NCBI GenBank assembly: GCA_965230045.1
Contig: OZ245940.1
Span: 2,480,001 to 2,544,000, forward strand
Length of the DNA: 64,000 nt
Reading direction: 5' to 3'
Source of the DNA: G963662905 sp965230045
Lineage (GTDB): Bacteria; Bacteroidota; Bacteroidia; Bacteroidales; WRLA01
Shown: piece by piece, positions 43,548 to 53,500 of the stretch
How positions within the stretch are numbered: position 1 is the stretch's first letter
How the letters are laid out: every line of letters starts with the position of its first letter
Notes under the pieces: generated by a model
Database searches by the model: none
What the model was told of the DNA's origin: nothing
What the model saw: only the letters and a program-made list of their open reading frames with translations
Translations under genes and position numbers: made by a program

Positions 43548-44798
43548 ATGAAGAATTTATTGATTTTTTTTGCTGCAGTTCTAATGCTTTCTGTATTTAA
43601 TTCTTGTAGCCGCGATGATGATTGGGAGTATAAAAAAGATCTTGATCCGGAATCATGGACGCCATTTAATTTGCAGTCTAATCGCCTTTCATTCAGTGAA
43701 GTCCAGATTAGCTGGGATCAAAATGATACGGATATTGAAGGTTTTATAATTGAAGGGGCTATGGATGAAACGCGTCACAAACTGATTGCTGATTTGCCTA
43801 AAGGTGCGCGGAGCTATATTCTTACTCTTGATGATTTTCTGGGGCACTATTTATCGCTCCGTATATGTGCAAAAGCCGGTGAATACAGATCGGGATATTG
43901 CAAAAAATATTTGAGCTGGGAGATCCCCGGGCCAACCTATGTCAGTTCAGATACTTTATGTCCCAATGTTTATCAGTTTAAATGGGAGTATGATAATATC
44001 TATGATGCTGAGGGATTTAGAATTGTTAGGGGATTGTTTAGCATGGATTATAAGAATGAGCTGATAAGTACCGATTGGGAAATATTGGCAGATTTGCCTT
44101 TAACGACAACTTCATATATAGATTCCGCTGTTTTTCCAAAGAATCATGGGAACTTCTTTTCAATGACTTACTATGTTCGGGCATATAATGGCGACTATAC
44201 AACAGCGGAATGCAGGTTTTTTGGTGATGGTTTGCAAAGTATAGCAGAACCGCGCAACGCTAAAATTATCCGACAGAATGAGCATACGGTAAATATTGTT
44301 TGGAAAACGCCCAGTATTTATAATCATGATATCATTTTCCAGAGATTAGATAGGTCTCAGGATCCTGCTGTGTTTGTAGATATCGCCACAGTGAAAATGG
44401 ATGATGAAATGGTTCAGGATGATCGTTTTGAAATGAATCAAGAAGTAAAGTACAACCTTAAAACTGTTTCCGGTGAATACTATATGGATCTTCCGTGGCT
44501 GTATTTTTATTCCGGTCCGGCAGCCCCTGAATTAACAGTCAGTCATACGGGCGAAAGCACAGTAAGTTTAAGTTGGATTTTTCCTCCCAACGGAATTGAT
44601 GGTTATAAAATTGACCGAAAAATAAATGAAGGGGATTGGGAATTGGATTATGCTACAGTGGAGGATCCGGAGGACTGTTTTTTTGAGGATATTGCATTGG
44701 ATTTGAACTCAAACTCATATACTTATCGTGTTTATGCCTATAGTTCGGTTTACGAATCCTGCCGGGCAGAAACCTCTGTTGGTAATAACAAAAAATAA
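43548..44798 (+). CDS. FN3-like repeat lipoprotein 4 of 6, no FISUMP domain
   Basis: 416 residues. Lipobox VFNSC, then SRDDDWEYKKDLDPESWTP: the motif is kept but the first residues are more acidic (SRDDD), like the lipoprotein export signal described for Bacteroidota surface lipoproteins. Four FN3-like repeats follow and the protein stops where the others begin FISUMP. Repeats 2-4 (PNVYQFKWEYDN..., NHDIIFQRLDRSQD..., IDGYKIDRKINEGDWELDYA) are closer to those of copy 5 than to copies 1-3. It looks like a shortened twin of the N-terminal half of copy 5. Confidence 0.82.
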   Translation: MKNLLIFFAAVLMLSVFNSCSRDDDWEYKKDLDPESWTPFNLQSNRLSFSEVQISWDQNDTDIEGFIIEGAMDETRHKLIADLPKGARSYILTLDDFLGHYLSLRICAKAGEYRSGYCKKYLSWEIPGPTYVSSDTLCPNVYQFKWEYDNIYDAEGFRIVRGLFSMDYKNELISTDWEILADLPLTTTSYIDSAVFPKNHGNFFSMTYYVRAYNGDYTTAECRFFGDGLQSIAEPRNAKIIRQNEHTVNIVWKTPSIYNHDIIFQRLDRSQDPAVFVDIATVKMDDEMVQDDRFEMNQEVKYNLKTVSGEYYMDLPWLYFYSGPAAPELTVSHTGESTVSLSWIFPPNGIDGYKIDRKINEGDWELDYATVEDPEDCFFEDIALDLNSNSYTYRVYAYSSVYESCRAETSVGNNKK

Positions 44799-44802
44799 TC
44801 CT

Positions 44803-47781
44803 ATGAATAAAGGTTTTGTTGTTTTGACTGTACTTTTATTTGTGATTGCAGTTCTTTCCTGCCAGCGCGAGTGGGATAACAAATGGGATCATAAAGGGGA
44901 GATGCCTCCTTCTGAATGGGCTCCTTCTAATTTGCAATTTGGTATGATATCCTTCGACAAACTCGAGATAACCTGGACACAACATGATGAAGATGTAAGT
45001 GGCTTTCGTGTCGATATATCAGAAGATGGGGAAAACTTTGAAAATATTGCCTTATTACCCGGAGAAAGCAGAAGCTGGATACAGGAAGTTGATGCACTGG
45101 AAAGCGCTACATATACTTATCGGATCTACGCTATGGCAGCTCATTTGTTATCAGATTATTATGAAGCGAAAAATTATTTAAAACGTCCAAAACCTCAATT
45201 TAGCAATATATACTCACTTTCGCCCAATATATTCCGTTTTTTTTGGACATTCGACAGTCCGGATGGCATTGAAGGGTTCAAAATATATCGTGCACTGGCT
45301 GATAGTGATCAAATTGATACCACTGTGGTGAAACCAAAACTAATTGCTACTGTCCCGGCAGTTGATACTGCTTATACTGATTCTGTATTTAATATGAAAA
45401 CAACTGATAGATTTTATGTCCATTACATTATTCGCGCTTTCAAAGGGAATGTATTATCCGAAGGATGTAATTTTAAAAAAGAATCGGGCCTTAGTACTCC
45501 GGATAAGTGTTTTATTCGGCGGATGGATGATCAAAGGGTAGAAATTACATGGGAAAACCCATCAACCTATAATCACGACATTGTTTTGCAGAGGAAGGTG
45601 GAAGCTTTATCTTATGAGAACGTTGCAAACTTAAAAATGGATGATGGTAGCTTTATTGACGATTCTTTCGATTCGGATAAAAGCATTGTCTATCGTTTTA
45701 TAGTTAAAGCAGAACAACTAAACAGCCATGGAAATGAATTTGGTTTTTATTCCGGCATGGCCGGGCCTGTGCTTAATATATCCCCATCGGGCACAGATGA
45801 AGCAGTTCTGGACTGGGATTTTCCGGATAAAGATATTGACGGTTTTAAAATTGACCGTAAGGTAAACGATGACAGTTGGCAAGAAGAGTATGCGGTTCTT
45901 GAGGATCCGGGACAAAGTTTTTATATTGATAAAGGGCTTGATTACTCTGCAAATATTTATTCTTACAGGCTCTACGCATACAGTTTGCATTATCAGTCGG
46001 CCAAGGCTCAAAAAGATTTGGTGCTGTCGTCATTGATTACTCGGGAAATCACGGAAATAGGTGCCAATTATGCGAAAAGTGGTGGTGAGATAATGGAATC
46101 TCATGAAGAAATTGATCAGCGTGGTATTTGTTGGGATACCCTCTCGCAGCCTGAGTTAAATGATTATTTTACAGATGATGGAAGCGGCGATGGGGTCTAT
46201 GTCAGTGAAATGACAGGACTGAAAGTCCAGCAGGTTTATTATGTGCGTGCATATATTATTAAAGGGAGTGATACGGTCTATGGGAATGAAAGAAGCTTTA
46301 AAACGCTTATTGGAAATAAGCCATCTGCAGCAGCCTCAGATGCTACGAATATTACGGCAACTACTGCTGTTCTCCACGGCAATGTGGTAAGTAGTGGTGA
46401 TACACCAGTAACAGAAAGGGGGTTCTGTTGGAAAAAAGGAGATTACCCAAGCATTGAGGACGATAACATTTTAGTGGGTAGTGGGACAGGTGAATTCTCT
46501 GCAGAAATAAACGGGCTTGAACAGGATGCCGTTTATAATTTCAGGTCTTGGGCGAGAAATGCTGCCGGTATTGACTACAGTAGCAATTATTCCTTCAGTA
46601 CACCCGTAGGTCAGGTTCCGGAAGTAAGTACCGGAGAAGTAAAAGATATTGGAATATCTTCTGCCCTTTGCGAAGGAATGGTAATTACAGACGGGGGTGT
46701 TCAGGTGACTCATCGTGGCGTTTGCTGGAATCAGACAGGGGCACCCGCTTTTCATGAGAACCATACTTTTGAAGGAGAGGGACTGGGAGAGTTTGAAAGT
46801 CAACTCAATGATTTGCTGCCTGACACGAAATATTATGTGCGTGCCTATGCTATTAATGCAGTGGATATTGATTATGGGGAGGAGAAAGTTTTTTTTACAC
46901 TACAGGCCGGCAAGCCGACTGTAAATACCCTAATGCCTTTTAATATCAGTTCAAGCAGAGCCTGTTGTGGAGGTAGTATTACTGATAATGGAGGCTTTGA
47001 AATTATGTCCTGTGGTGTTTGTTGGAGCACGGAGCATAATCCGGATATCAATGATGACCACACCAGCGAGGGTAAAGAATCCGATTCTTTTGAAAGCCTG
47101 ATGAACGGATTGGAACCCAATACAACTTATTATGTGCGTGCCTATGCGGCAAATCCGTCTGCTGTTGGCTATGGTTCTGAATTTGTTTTTAAAACAGAGA
47201 TAGCTTGCCCCGCAGTAATGACAGATAATGAGGGAAATGATTACGAAACTGTTTTGATTGGGGATCAATGCTGGATGAAGGAGAACCTTAATATGGGGAG
47301 ATTTAAAGCATCACATTGGGTTTTTTCAAATGATGGAGAAGTGGAGCGATATTGCTATGATAATAATATTGATAATTGCGAAACTTATGGAGCACTCTAT
47401 AGCTGGGATGAAATGATGAATTATTCTTCCGATGAAGGAGCTCAGGGTATTTGTCCGCAAGGCTGGCATATACCTTCAGAATCAGAATGGGAAGAATTGC
47501 TCGCATATGTTGGTGGTACTACCGCTGCTACAACTAACCTGAGAGACACCTATTACTGGTCGGATGGCGGTGGAAATAATCAAAGTGGTTTTTCTGCTCG
47601 CGGAGCCGGAATTTTAAGTGAAAGTAACTCCTTCTATGGTCTTAGATATCAAACGAATTTTTGGTCATCTAGTATGTATTTGGATAAAACGTGTGCCTAT
47701 GAAATTAGAGACTTTGGCGCTGTTTTGCGAGTTAAAACCGTGAAGCAGCTAGGCTATTCCGTTCGCTGCATCAGGCATTAA
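44803..47781 (+). CDS. FISUMP lipoprotein 5 of 6 with two repeat types
   Basis: 992 residues from ATG 44803; the longer in-frame start overlaps copy 4 and is rejected because MNKGFVVLTVLLF begins the signal peptide. Lipobox AVLSC, then QREWDNKWDHKGEMPPSEWAP. Four FN3-like repeats as in copy 4, then four copies of a second ~85-residue repeat common in Bacteroidota surface proteins (TTAVLHGNVVSSGDTPVTER, GFCW or GVCW, LxPxTxYYVRAYAxN, F(S/K)T), then a C-terminal FISUMP domain (YETVLIGDQCWMKENLN, CPQGWHIPSESEWEELL, GYSVRCIRH). It is the only member with the second repeat type. 4 nt after copy 4. Confidence 0.86.
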   Translation: MNKGFVVLTVLLFVIAVLSCQREWDNKWDHKGEMPPSEWAPSNLQFGMISFDKLEITWTQHDEDVSGFRVDISEDGENFENIALLPGESRSWIQEVDALESATYTYRIYAMAAHLLSDYYEAKNYLKRPKPQFSNIYSLSPNIFRFFWTFDSPDGIEGFKIYRALADSDQIDTTVVKPKLIATVPAVDTAYTDSVFNMKTTDRFYVHYIIRAFKGNVLSEGCNFKKESGLSTPDKCFIRRMDDQRVEITWENPSTYNHDIVLQRKVEALSYENVANLKMDDGSFIDDSFDSDKSIVYRFIVKAEQLNSHGNEFGFYSGMAGPVLNISPSGTDEAVLDWDFPDKDIDGFKIDRKVNDDSWQEEYAVLEDPGQSFYIDKGLDYSANIYSYRLYAYSLHYQSAKAQKDLVLSSLITREITEIGANYAKSGGEIMESHEEIDQRGICWDTLSQPELNDYFTDDGSGDGVYVSEMTGLKVQQVYYVRAYIIKGSDTVYGNERSFKTLIGNKPSAAASDATNITATTAVLHGNVVSSGDTPVTERGFCWKKGDYPSIEDDNILVGSGTGEFSAEINGLEQDAVYNFRSWARNAAGIDYSSNYSFSTPVGQVPEVSTGEVKDIGISSALCEGMVITDGGVQVTHRGVCWNQTGAPAFHENHTFEGEGLGEFESQLNDLLPDTKYYVRAYAINAVDIDYGEEKVFFTLQAGKPTVNTLMPFNISSSRACCGGSITDNGGFEIMSCGVCWSTEHNPDINDDHTSEGKESDSFESLMNGLEPNTTYYVRAYAANPSAVGYGSEFVFKTEIACPAVMTDNEGNDYETVLIGDQCWMKENLNMGRFKASHWVFSNDGEVERYCYDNNIDNCETYGALYSWDEMMNYSSDEGAQGICPQGWHIPSESEWEELLAYVGGTTAATTNLRDTYYWSDGGGNNQSGFSARGAGILSESNSFYGLRYQTNFWSSSMYLDKTCAYEIRDFGAVLRVKTVKQLGYSVRCIRH

Positions 47782-47791
47782 AATTAAAAAG

Positions 47792-48988
47792 ATGAAACGA
47801 ATTCTAATATTTATCATAGTTTTAATGGCATTTTTACTCTCCTGCCAGCGCGAGTGGGATAATCCCTGGGATGATAACACCCGGTTGGGAGATGATGGCT
47901 GGGCACCACAAAGCTTTCAAATCTCGGATTCAACGCTGACGAGCCGATTATTGGAATGGACTGCGGATTTTGACAGACTGGATGGATTTCAAATCGACCG
48001 TAAAGCCGGAGCAGAAGAATGGGTTTCTCCTTTTGCAGTTCTGCCTCCTACCTCCCGCGAATGGAGAGATACTACAATTATTCCGATTGATGACCAAATA
48101 TATACTTATCGTATCTGCGCCACCCTTCCGGGAAAAGCTTCTGCATACCTTGAGGTTAATAGTAAGATATATTTTTGTCCACAAAATATCAATTGCAGTA
48201 TAAACGGATCGGTGGCAGTTTTAAGCTGGGATAAACCTGTGTACCAGATTGACAGTGTGGTTATTGATCGGAATTTAGGGAACAGTGAGTGGGTTATGAA
48301 TTATAAAATATTGCCGCCAGATGTACTGGAGCTGGAAGATGACTTATATAGAAATATTGGCGTTGAGTATAGATTTACAGCCTGTAATGATGGCCTAAAG
48401 TCCATTCCTGCAATTATCAAATCTTCCCGCGTTTTGCGTGCACCACAATATCTGATGACCAGGAGGTTTAATGCTAATGTGTTACGTCTTGACTGGAAGG
48501 ATAAAAGCGTAGGGGAGGATTGTTTTGTTTTGGAACGAAAAATCACCGGTGAATCAAACTGGGATGAGCTGTGCCGGACAAAGGAGGAGTTTTTTGAGGA
48601 TACTCTTTTTCCGCTTGATACAGTAATTGATTATCGGGTATGTGCCGTACTGGGGGAGGAAAGATCTGATTATGATGAGCTTAATGTAAGTTCAAAGATA
48701 TATGAAGTTGAGTATTTTAGTATTGATTATAGTGGAGGAGATAGCGCGGATTTAAGCTGGAAACATCTTTGGACTGATATTGATGGTTTTAGAATAGATC
48801 GCAGAAAAAACAATGAGCGATGGCTGGAAAAATATTATTTTGCTGCAAAAGATGAAAGTTCATTTCATGATTCATGTTTGGATATTTCAACCCCCAATAC
48901 ATATTATTACCGTATAAGGGCATATTTGGGAGATTATTCTTCGCCCTGGATTGAAGAAGATATTTCGGTTTGGACCAGCAAAGAATGA
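47792..48988 (+). CDS. FN3-like repeat lipoprotein 6 of 6, no FISUMP domain
   Basis: 398 residues. Lipobox FLLSC, then QREWDNPWDDNTRLGDDGWAP. Four FN3-like repeats (LEWTADFDRLDGFQIDRKAG, LSWDKPVYQIDSVVIDRNLG, LDWKDKSVGEDCFVLERKIT, LSWKHLWTDIDGFRIDRRKN) and then a stop, without FISUMP. The last gene of the operon, 10 nt after copy 5, followed by a strong terminator. Confidence 0.82.
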   Translation: MKRILIFIIVLMAFLLSCQREWDNPWDDNTRLGDDGWAPQSFQISDSTLTSRLLEWTADFDRLDGFQIDRKAGAEEWVSPFAVLPPTSREWRDTTIIPIDDQIYTYRICATLPGKASAYLEVNSKIYFCPQNINCSINGSVAVLSWDKPVYQIDSVVIDRNLGNSEWVMNYKILPPDVLELEDDLYRNIGVEYRFTACNDGLKSIPAIIKSSRVLRAPQYLMTRRFNANVLRLDWKDKSVGEDCFVLERKITGESNWDELCRTKEEFFEDTLFPLDTVIDYRVCAVLGEERSDYDELNVSSKIYEVEYFSIDYSGGDSADLSWKHLWTDIDGFRIDRRKNNERWLEKYYFAAKDESSFHDSCLDISTPNTYYYRIRAYLGDYSSPWIEEDISVWTSKE

Positions 48989-49013
48989 AGCTTGCAATAT
49001 ACGATCAGATGTT

Positions 49014-49057
49014 TGAAAAAACGTTGGGGCACGATGCATCGCGCCCCAACGTTTTTT
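49014..49057. terminator. Bidirectional terminator between lipoprotein array and deoD
   Basis: AACGTTGGGGC (49020-49030) and GCCCCAACGTT (49043-49053) form a perfect 11-bp stem (the loop is itself partly self-complementary), with A and T runs on both sides. It ends both convergent transcripts; the deoD stop codon begins in the T run. Confidence 0.92.
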
Positions 49058-49761
49058 TATGAAACCGCTTCCAATGCAATTTCAATCATCTGGCCAAAAG
49101 CTGTTTGGCGTTCTTCGGCGCTGGTGCGTTGTTCCAGGACAATGTGGTCGCTTACCGTTAGAATAGTCAGGGCTTTGCGTCCAAAACGTGCTGCCAGTGT
49201 ATAAAGTGCTGAGCTTTCCATTTCCACTGCCAGTATGCCGTGCTTTTTCCATTCGCGGTAGGCGGCTTCCATGTCTTCATGGTAAAAAGTATCGGAAGTA
49301 AGGATGTTGCCTACCTGTACCTTCAGTCCTTTTTTTTGTGTTACTTCCCAGGCTTTGCGGAGCAGTTCAAAATTGGCGTGGGGCGCATAGCTCATGCCAC
49401 CAAATTTCAATAGGTTTTGGTTATTGTCGGTGGATGCTGCCATCGCCAGGACTACATCACGTAAGGCCACATCCTCGCGTATAGCGCCGCAAGTACCAAT
49501 ACGGATAAGGTTCTGGCAGTTATAGCTTTCCATCAGTTCCTGCACATAAATCGAAATGGATGGAACACCCATGCCGGTTCCCTGCACAGAAACACGTTTG
49601 CCTTTGTAGGTGCCGGTATAGCCCAGCATATTACGTACCTGATTGTAGCAAACCGCATCTTCCAGCAGATTGTCTGCAATAAATTTCGCCCGCAGCGGAT
49701 CGCCGGGCAGCAGAACGGTTTCTGCTATTTGTCCTTCTTTTGCTTCTATGTGTACACTCAT
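49057..49761 (-). CDS. deoD: Purine-nucleoside phosphorylase DeoD
   Basis: 234 residues, the usual length of the hexameric bacterial enzyme. MSVHIEAKEGQIAETVLLPGDPLRAKFIA (phosphate site), GTGMGVPSISIYVQEL, LIRIGTCGAIR, DTFYHED, and AVEMESSALYTLAARFGRKAL with the ribose-binding Glu, plus the catalytic VSDHI Asp, are all present. It cleaves purine (deoxy)nucleosides with phosphate in salvage. Single gene, convergent with the lipoprotein operon. Confidence 0.96.
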   Translation of the reverse strand: MSVHIEAKEGQIAETVLLPGDPLRAKFIADNLLEDAVCYNQVRNMLGYTGTYKGKRVSVQGTGMGVPSISIYVQELMESYNCQNLIRIGTCGAIREDVALRDVVLAMAASTDNNQNLLKFGGMSYAPHANFELLRKAWEVTQKKGLKVQVGNILTSDTFYHEDMEAAYREWKKHGILAVEMESSALYTLAARFGRKALTILTVSDHIVLEQRTSAEERQTAFGQMIEIALEAVS

Positions 49762-49941
49762 AATTGTGATTTTTTGTCTTTAAAATAATGTAAGTTCTGG
49801 TATGTGTTTTCAGAAAGATTTAAATGTCACGACGATGGTTGCTGCTATGACAAGTCCTGATTTTCCGTTATTGCTATATATTTTGTTTTACAGTTTATCA
49901 TTGTTCTCATATGGGATTTCTAATGAAAGCCAAGGAATTTG

Positions 49942-50376
49942 TTATTTCTTTAATTCAATATGAGGTGGGGCGTTATGAATTTCTTTTTCTTCTATTTTGA
50001 TTATTTCAACATCTTTATAGATTAAATGTAATTCAGATCCTGTTGAAGCCAATTCCAATTTAAACTCTCTGTAATCATTTATTCTTTTAATATTCCAATT
50101 ATTCATGTATTTCGTAATACGTTCTTTATTGAAGGTGGTTTCTGCTGAATATATCATTTCACCTTCAGACATACATGAAATACCCCATAACATTTTAGAA
50201 TTTACCATTAAACAGTTTTTAAAAACAACTTTCGTCAACTCTGATACCTGATTTTCATAATCTGCGATTAGATTTAAAAGAAGTATAACTTGATCTAATG
50301 AGTTTGTTCTGATGAACGTGATTTCTTGTAGAACACTGTCATGCCAGTTTAAATTGTTTAAAAATTTGTTTTTCAT
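49942..50376 (-). CDS. Small AT-rich protein of unknown function (immunity-like)
   Basis: 144 residues beginning MKNKFLNNLNWHDSVLQEITFIRTNSLDQVILLL. The NWHDS(x)L start followed by alternating beta strands recalls small 'WHDS' proteins often annotated as immunity or toxin-neutralising proteins, but no toxin gene is adjacent. The AT content is higher than in its neighbours, which fits recent gain. No signal peptide. Isolated between deoD and purL, with 180-220 bp of empty AT-rich DNA on each side. Treat the function as unknown. Confidence 0.55.
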   Translation of the reverse strand: MKNKFLNNLNWHDSVLQEITFIRTNSLDQVILLLNLIADYENQVSELTKVVFKNCLMVNSKMLWGISCMSEGEMIYSAETTFNKERITKYMNNWNIKRINDYREFKLELASTGSELHLIYKDVEIIKIEEKEIHNAPPHIELKK

Positions 50377-50594
50377 CTAAACATCAACTTTTCAATGAAA
50401 AATTAAACCAATATCATAATGTTATTATTGAAAATATTCCCTCTTATGCATGCAGCCGCCAAATCCTTATTTACTTTAAATAATGTCGTCGCTGTATTAA
50501 ACTCCTTAAAATTACATTTGAATGTAGTTTGCTAAGATAAGGAACTTTTTGCAAGCAAGAGAAAATGGCTGAGATCGGACATTATGGGCAAAAA

Positions 50595-53500
50595 CTATTT
50601 ACTGTTTAAAATCCACTCCCTGGCCTCCTCAAAAGCTGTCAACCATGGACTTGTTACATCCTTACGCCCTGCCGGATAATGCGCCCATTGCCATGGGAAA
50701 ACAGCGCGTTCCAGGTGGGGCATCATCGCCAGATGGCGGCCATCTGCACTGCAAATTGCTGCGGTATTGTAGTTGCTGCCATTCGGATTGCCCGGATAGC
50801 CGGCATGACTGTATTTTACAGCAATATTCCAGTTGTCTTCACCGCCGGGAAGTTCGTATTTTCCTTCTCCATGCGCAACCCAAACACCCAGTTTGCTGCT
50901 GGCTAGCTTGCGGAGCATTACACTTTGGTTTTCCAGGATATCCACATTCAGGAATGCCGATTCAAATTTACCGGATTCGTTGTGCAGCATTTTGGCTTCA
51001 CCGTTTTGATTGGCTTTGATCAGGCCCAGTTCTACCATCAACTGGCAGCCATTACAAATTCCCAGGCTGAGCGTGTCGGGACGGGCATAAAAAGCTTCCA
51101 GGCTTTTGCGGGCTTTTTCGTTATAACGGAAGGCACCGGCCCATCCTTTGGCCGAACCCAAAACATCGCTATTGGAGAAGCCACCAACAAACACAATCAT
51201 CTGTACATCTTCCAGTGTTTCCTCACCGCTGATAAGGTCGGTCATATGGATGTCTTTTACATCAAATCCGGCTGCATAAAGGCTGTAGGCCATTTCACGG
51301 TCGCCGTTTACGCCTTTTTCGCGGATGATGGCGGCTTTGGCTTTGCGTTCCTGGCTTTCATCAAAAATGCCTTTGCCTTCAAAGTCTTCGGGGAAACGGA
51401 AATCCAAAGCTTGCTTTTTATAGTTTTCGTAGCGCTCCAGGGCTTTTTCTTCACCGCTTTGCTTTTTATCGAGCATAGCCGATGAACGATACCAAATGTC
51501 GCGGTATTCCGCAATATTGAGCGCTGTTATATCGCCTTTAGATGTAATAATAAGATCAGAACCTTCTTTCGGGCTTCCGATTGTGTGATAAGCGATGCCT
51601 TTTTTATCCAATGATTTTACGCCATTCTCGCTGATTTGCAGCACAATACCCGGTTGCTCACTGAAAAGGATATCGTTTATATCTTTCCGGCTCAGCTTGT
51701 CCAGCTGGATGTCCATTGCGGTATTATTGCTTGCAAAACACATCTCCAGGAGGCTGGTTATCAGGCCACCGGATCCAATATCATGACCGGCGTAAACTTC
51801 TTCATTTGCAATGAGTTCCTGAATGGCAGCAAAGTTTTTTGCAAAAGTTTCAGCATCCATCCCATCGGGAGCCTGGCTGCCGATTTTATTGCAAACCTGT
51901 GCATAGCTGCTTCCGGCAGTGGCAAACTGCATATCTGAGAAAGGCAGGTAAACAATTTGTCCTCCTTTTGTTGCGTCAATGACCGGACTGACCGCTTTTT
52001 TGATGTCGCTTACTTCAGCAACACCCGATATAATCACAGTTCCGGGCGAATAAACCACATCGCCATTTGGATATTTCTGTGTCATCGAAAGGCTGTCTTT
52101 TCCGGTTGGGATGTTGATGCCGAGTGCGCATGCGTACTCACTCACCGCTTCTACAGCACGGTAAAGCCGGGCGTTTTCGCCATCATTTTTTGCAGGCCAC
52201 ATCCAGTTGGCACTCAGCGAAACGCCTTTGAGCCCGTGGGTCAGTGGCGCCCAAATGATGTTGGTCAATGCTTCTGCAATGGAGAGGCGGCTGGCTTTTT
52301 CCGGATCTTTGAGCCCGGCAACCGGCGCGTGGCCAATGGAGGTAGCAATACCTTTTTCGCCATCATAATCCAAAGCAACAACACCGAGATTGTTTAAGGG
52401 AAGTTGAAGCGGACCGGCACATTGCTGCATGGCGATACGTCCTGTTACGGAACGGTCCACTTTATTGGTGAGCCAGTCCTTACAGGCAACCGCTTCGAGG
52501 CGCAGCACCTGTTTCAGTGTTTCGGTGAAACTGTTTTTATTTTCAATGGCTGCAAAACCGGCGCTGCGGTCTTGGTCATAGAGTAAAGTGCGTGGTGGAT
52601 TGCCGAAGAAATCCATCAGGTCGAGGTCGATGGGTTTTTTGCCTTCTTTGTTGGTAAATGAAAAACGTTTGTCGCCTGTCACTTCACCTACTTCATAATA
52701 TGGTGAGCGTTCGCGCTGGGCAGTTTTTTTCAGGATTTCACGTTTTTCGGGCTGGATGACCATGCCCATGCGTTCTTGCGATTCATTACCAATGATTTCC
52801 TTGGCCGAAAGGGTAGGGTCTCCAACAGGGAGTTTGCTGATATCGATTTTTCCTCCGGTTTCTTCCACCAGCTCCGAGAGGCAGTTGAGATGTCCGCCTG
52901 CTCCGTGATCATGGATGGAAACCAAAGGATTGATGTCCATTTCGCTCATCGCGCGGATGGCGTTATAAACCCTTTTCTGCATTTCAGGATTGGCACGCTG
53001 CACGGCATTCAGCTCGATGCTTTGGCCAAATTCGCCGGTAGCAACCGATGACACAGCGCCACCACCCATGCCAATGCGGTAGTTGTCGCCGCCCAGCAGC
53101 ACAATGATATCGCCTTCTTCGGGCACGTCTTTATGGCTTTCCGATTTTTTTCCGTAGCCTATACCGCCAGCCAGCATGATTACTTTGTCAAATCCGTGCT
53201 TTTTGTTGTCTTCTTCATGCTCAAAAGTGAGGAGCGATCCACAAACCAGTGGTTGTCCGAATTTATTTCCAAAATCGCTGGCGCCATTGGATGCTTTGAT
53301 GAGGATTTGCTCCGGTGTTTGATAAAGCCACTGACGTTCAGGGATTTGTTTTTCCCAGTCGCGGCCTGTGTCATTGCGCGGATAGCTGCACATATACACC
53401 GCTGTTCCTGCAAGCGGCAGGCTGCCTTTCCCTCCGGCCATACGGTCGCGGATTTCACCGCCGGTTCCTGTGCTGGCACCGTTGAAAGGCTCAACAGTGG

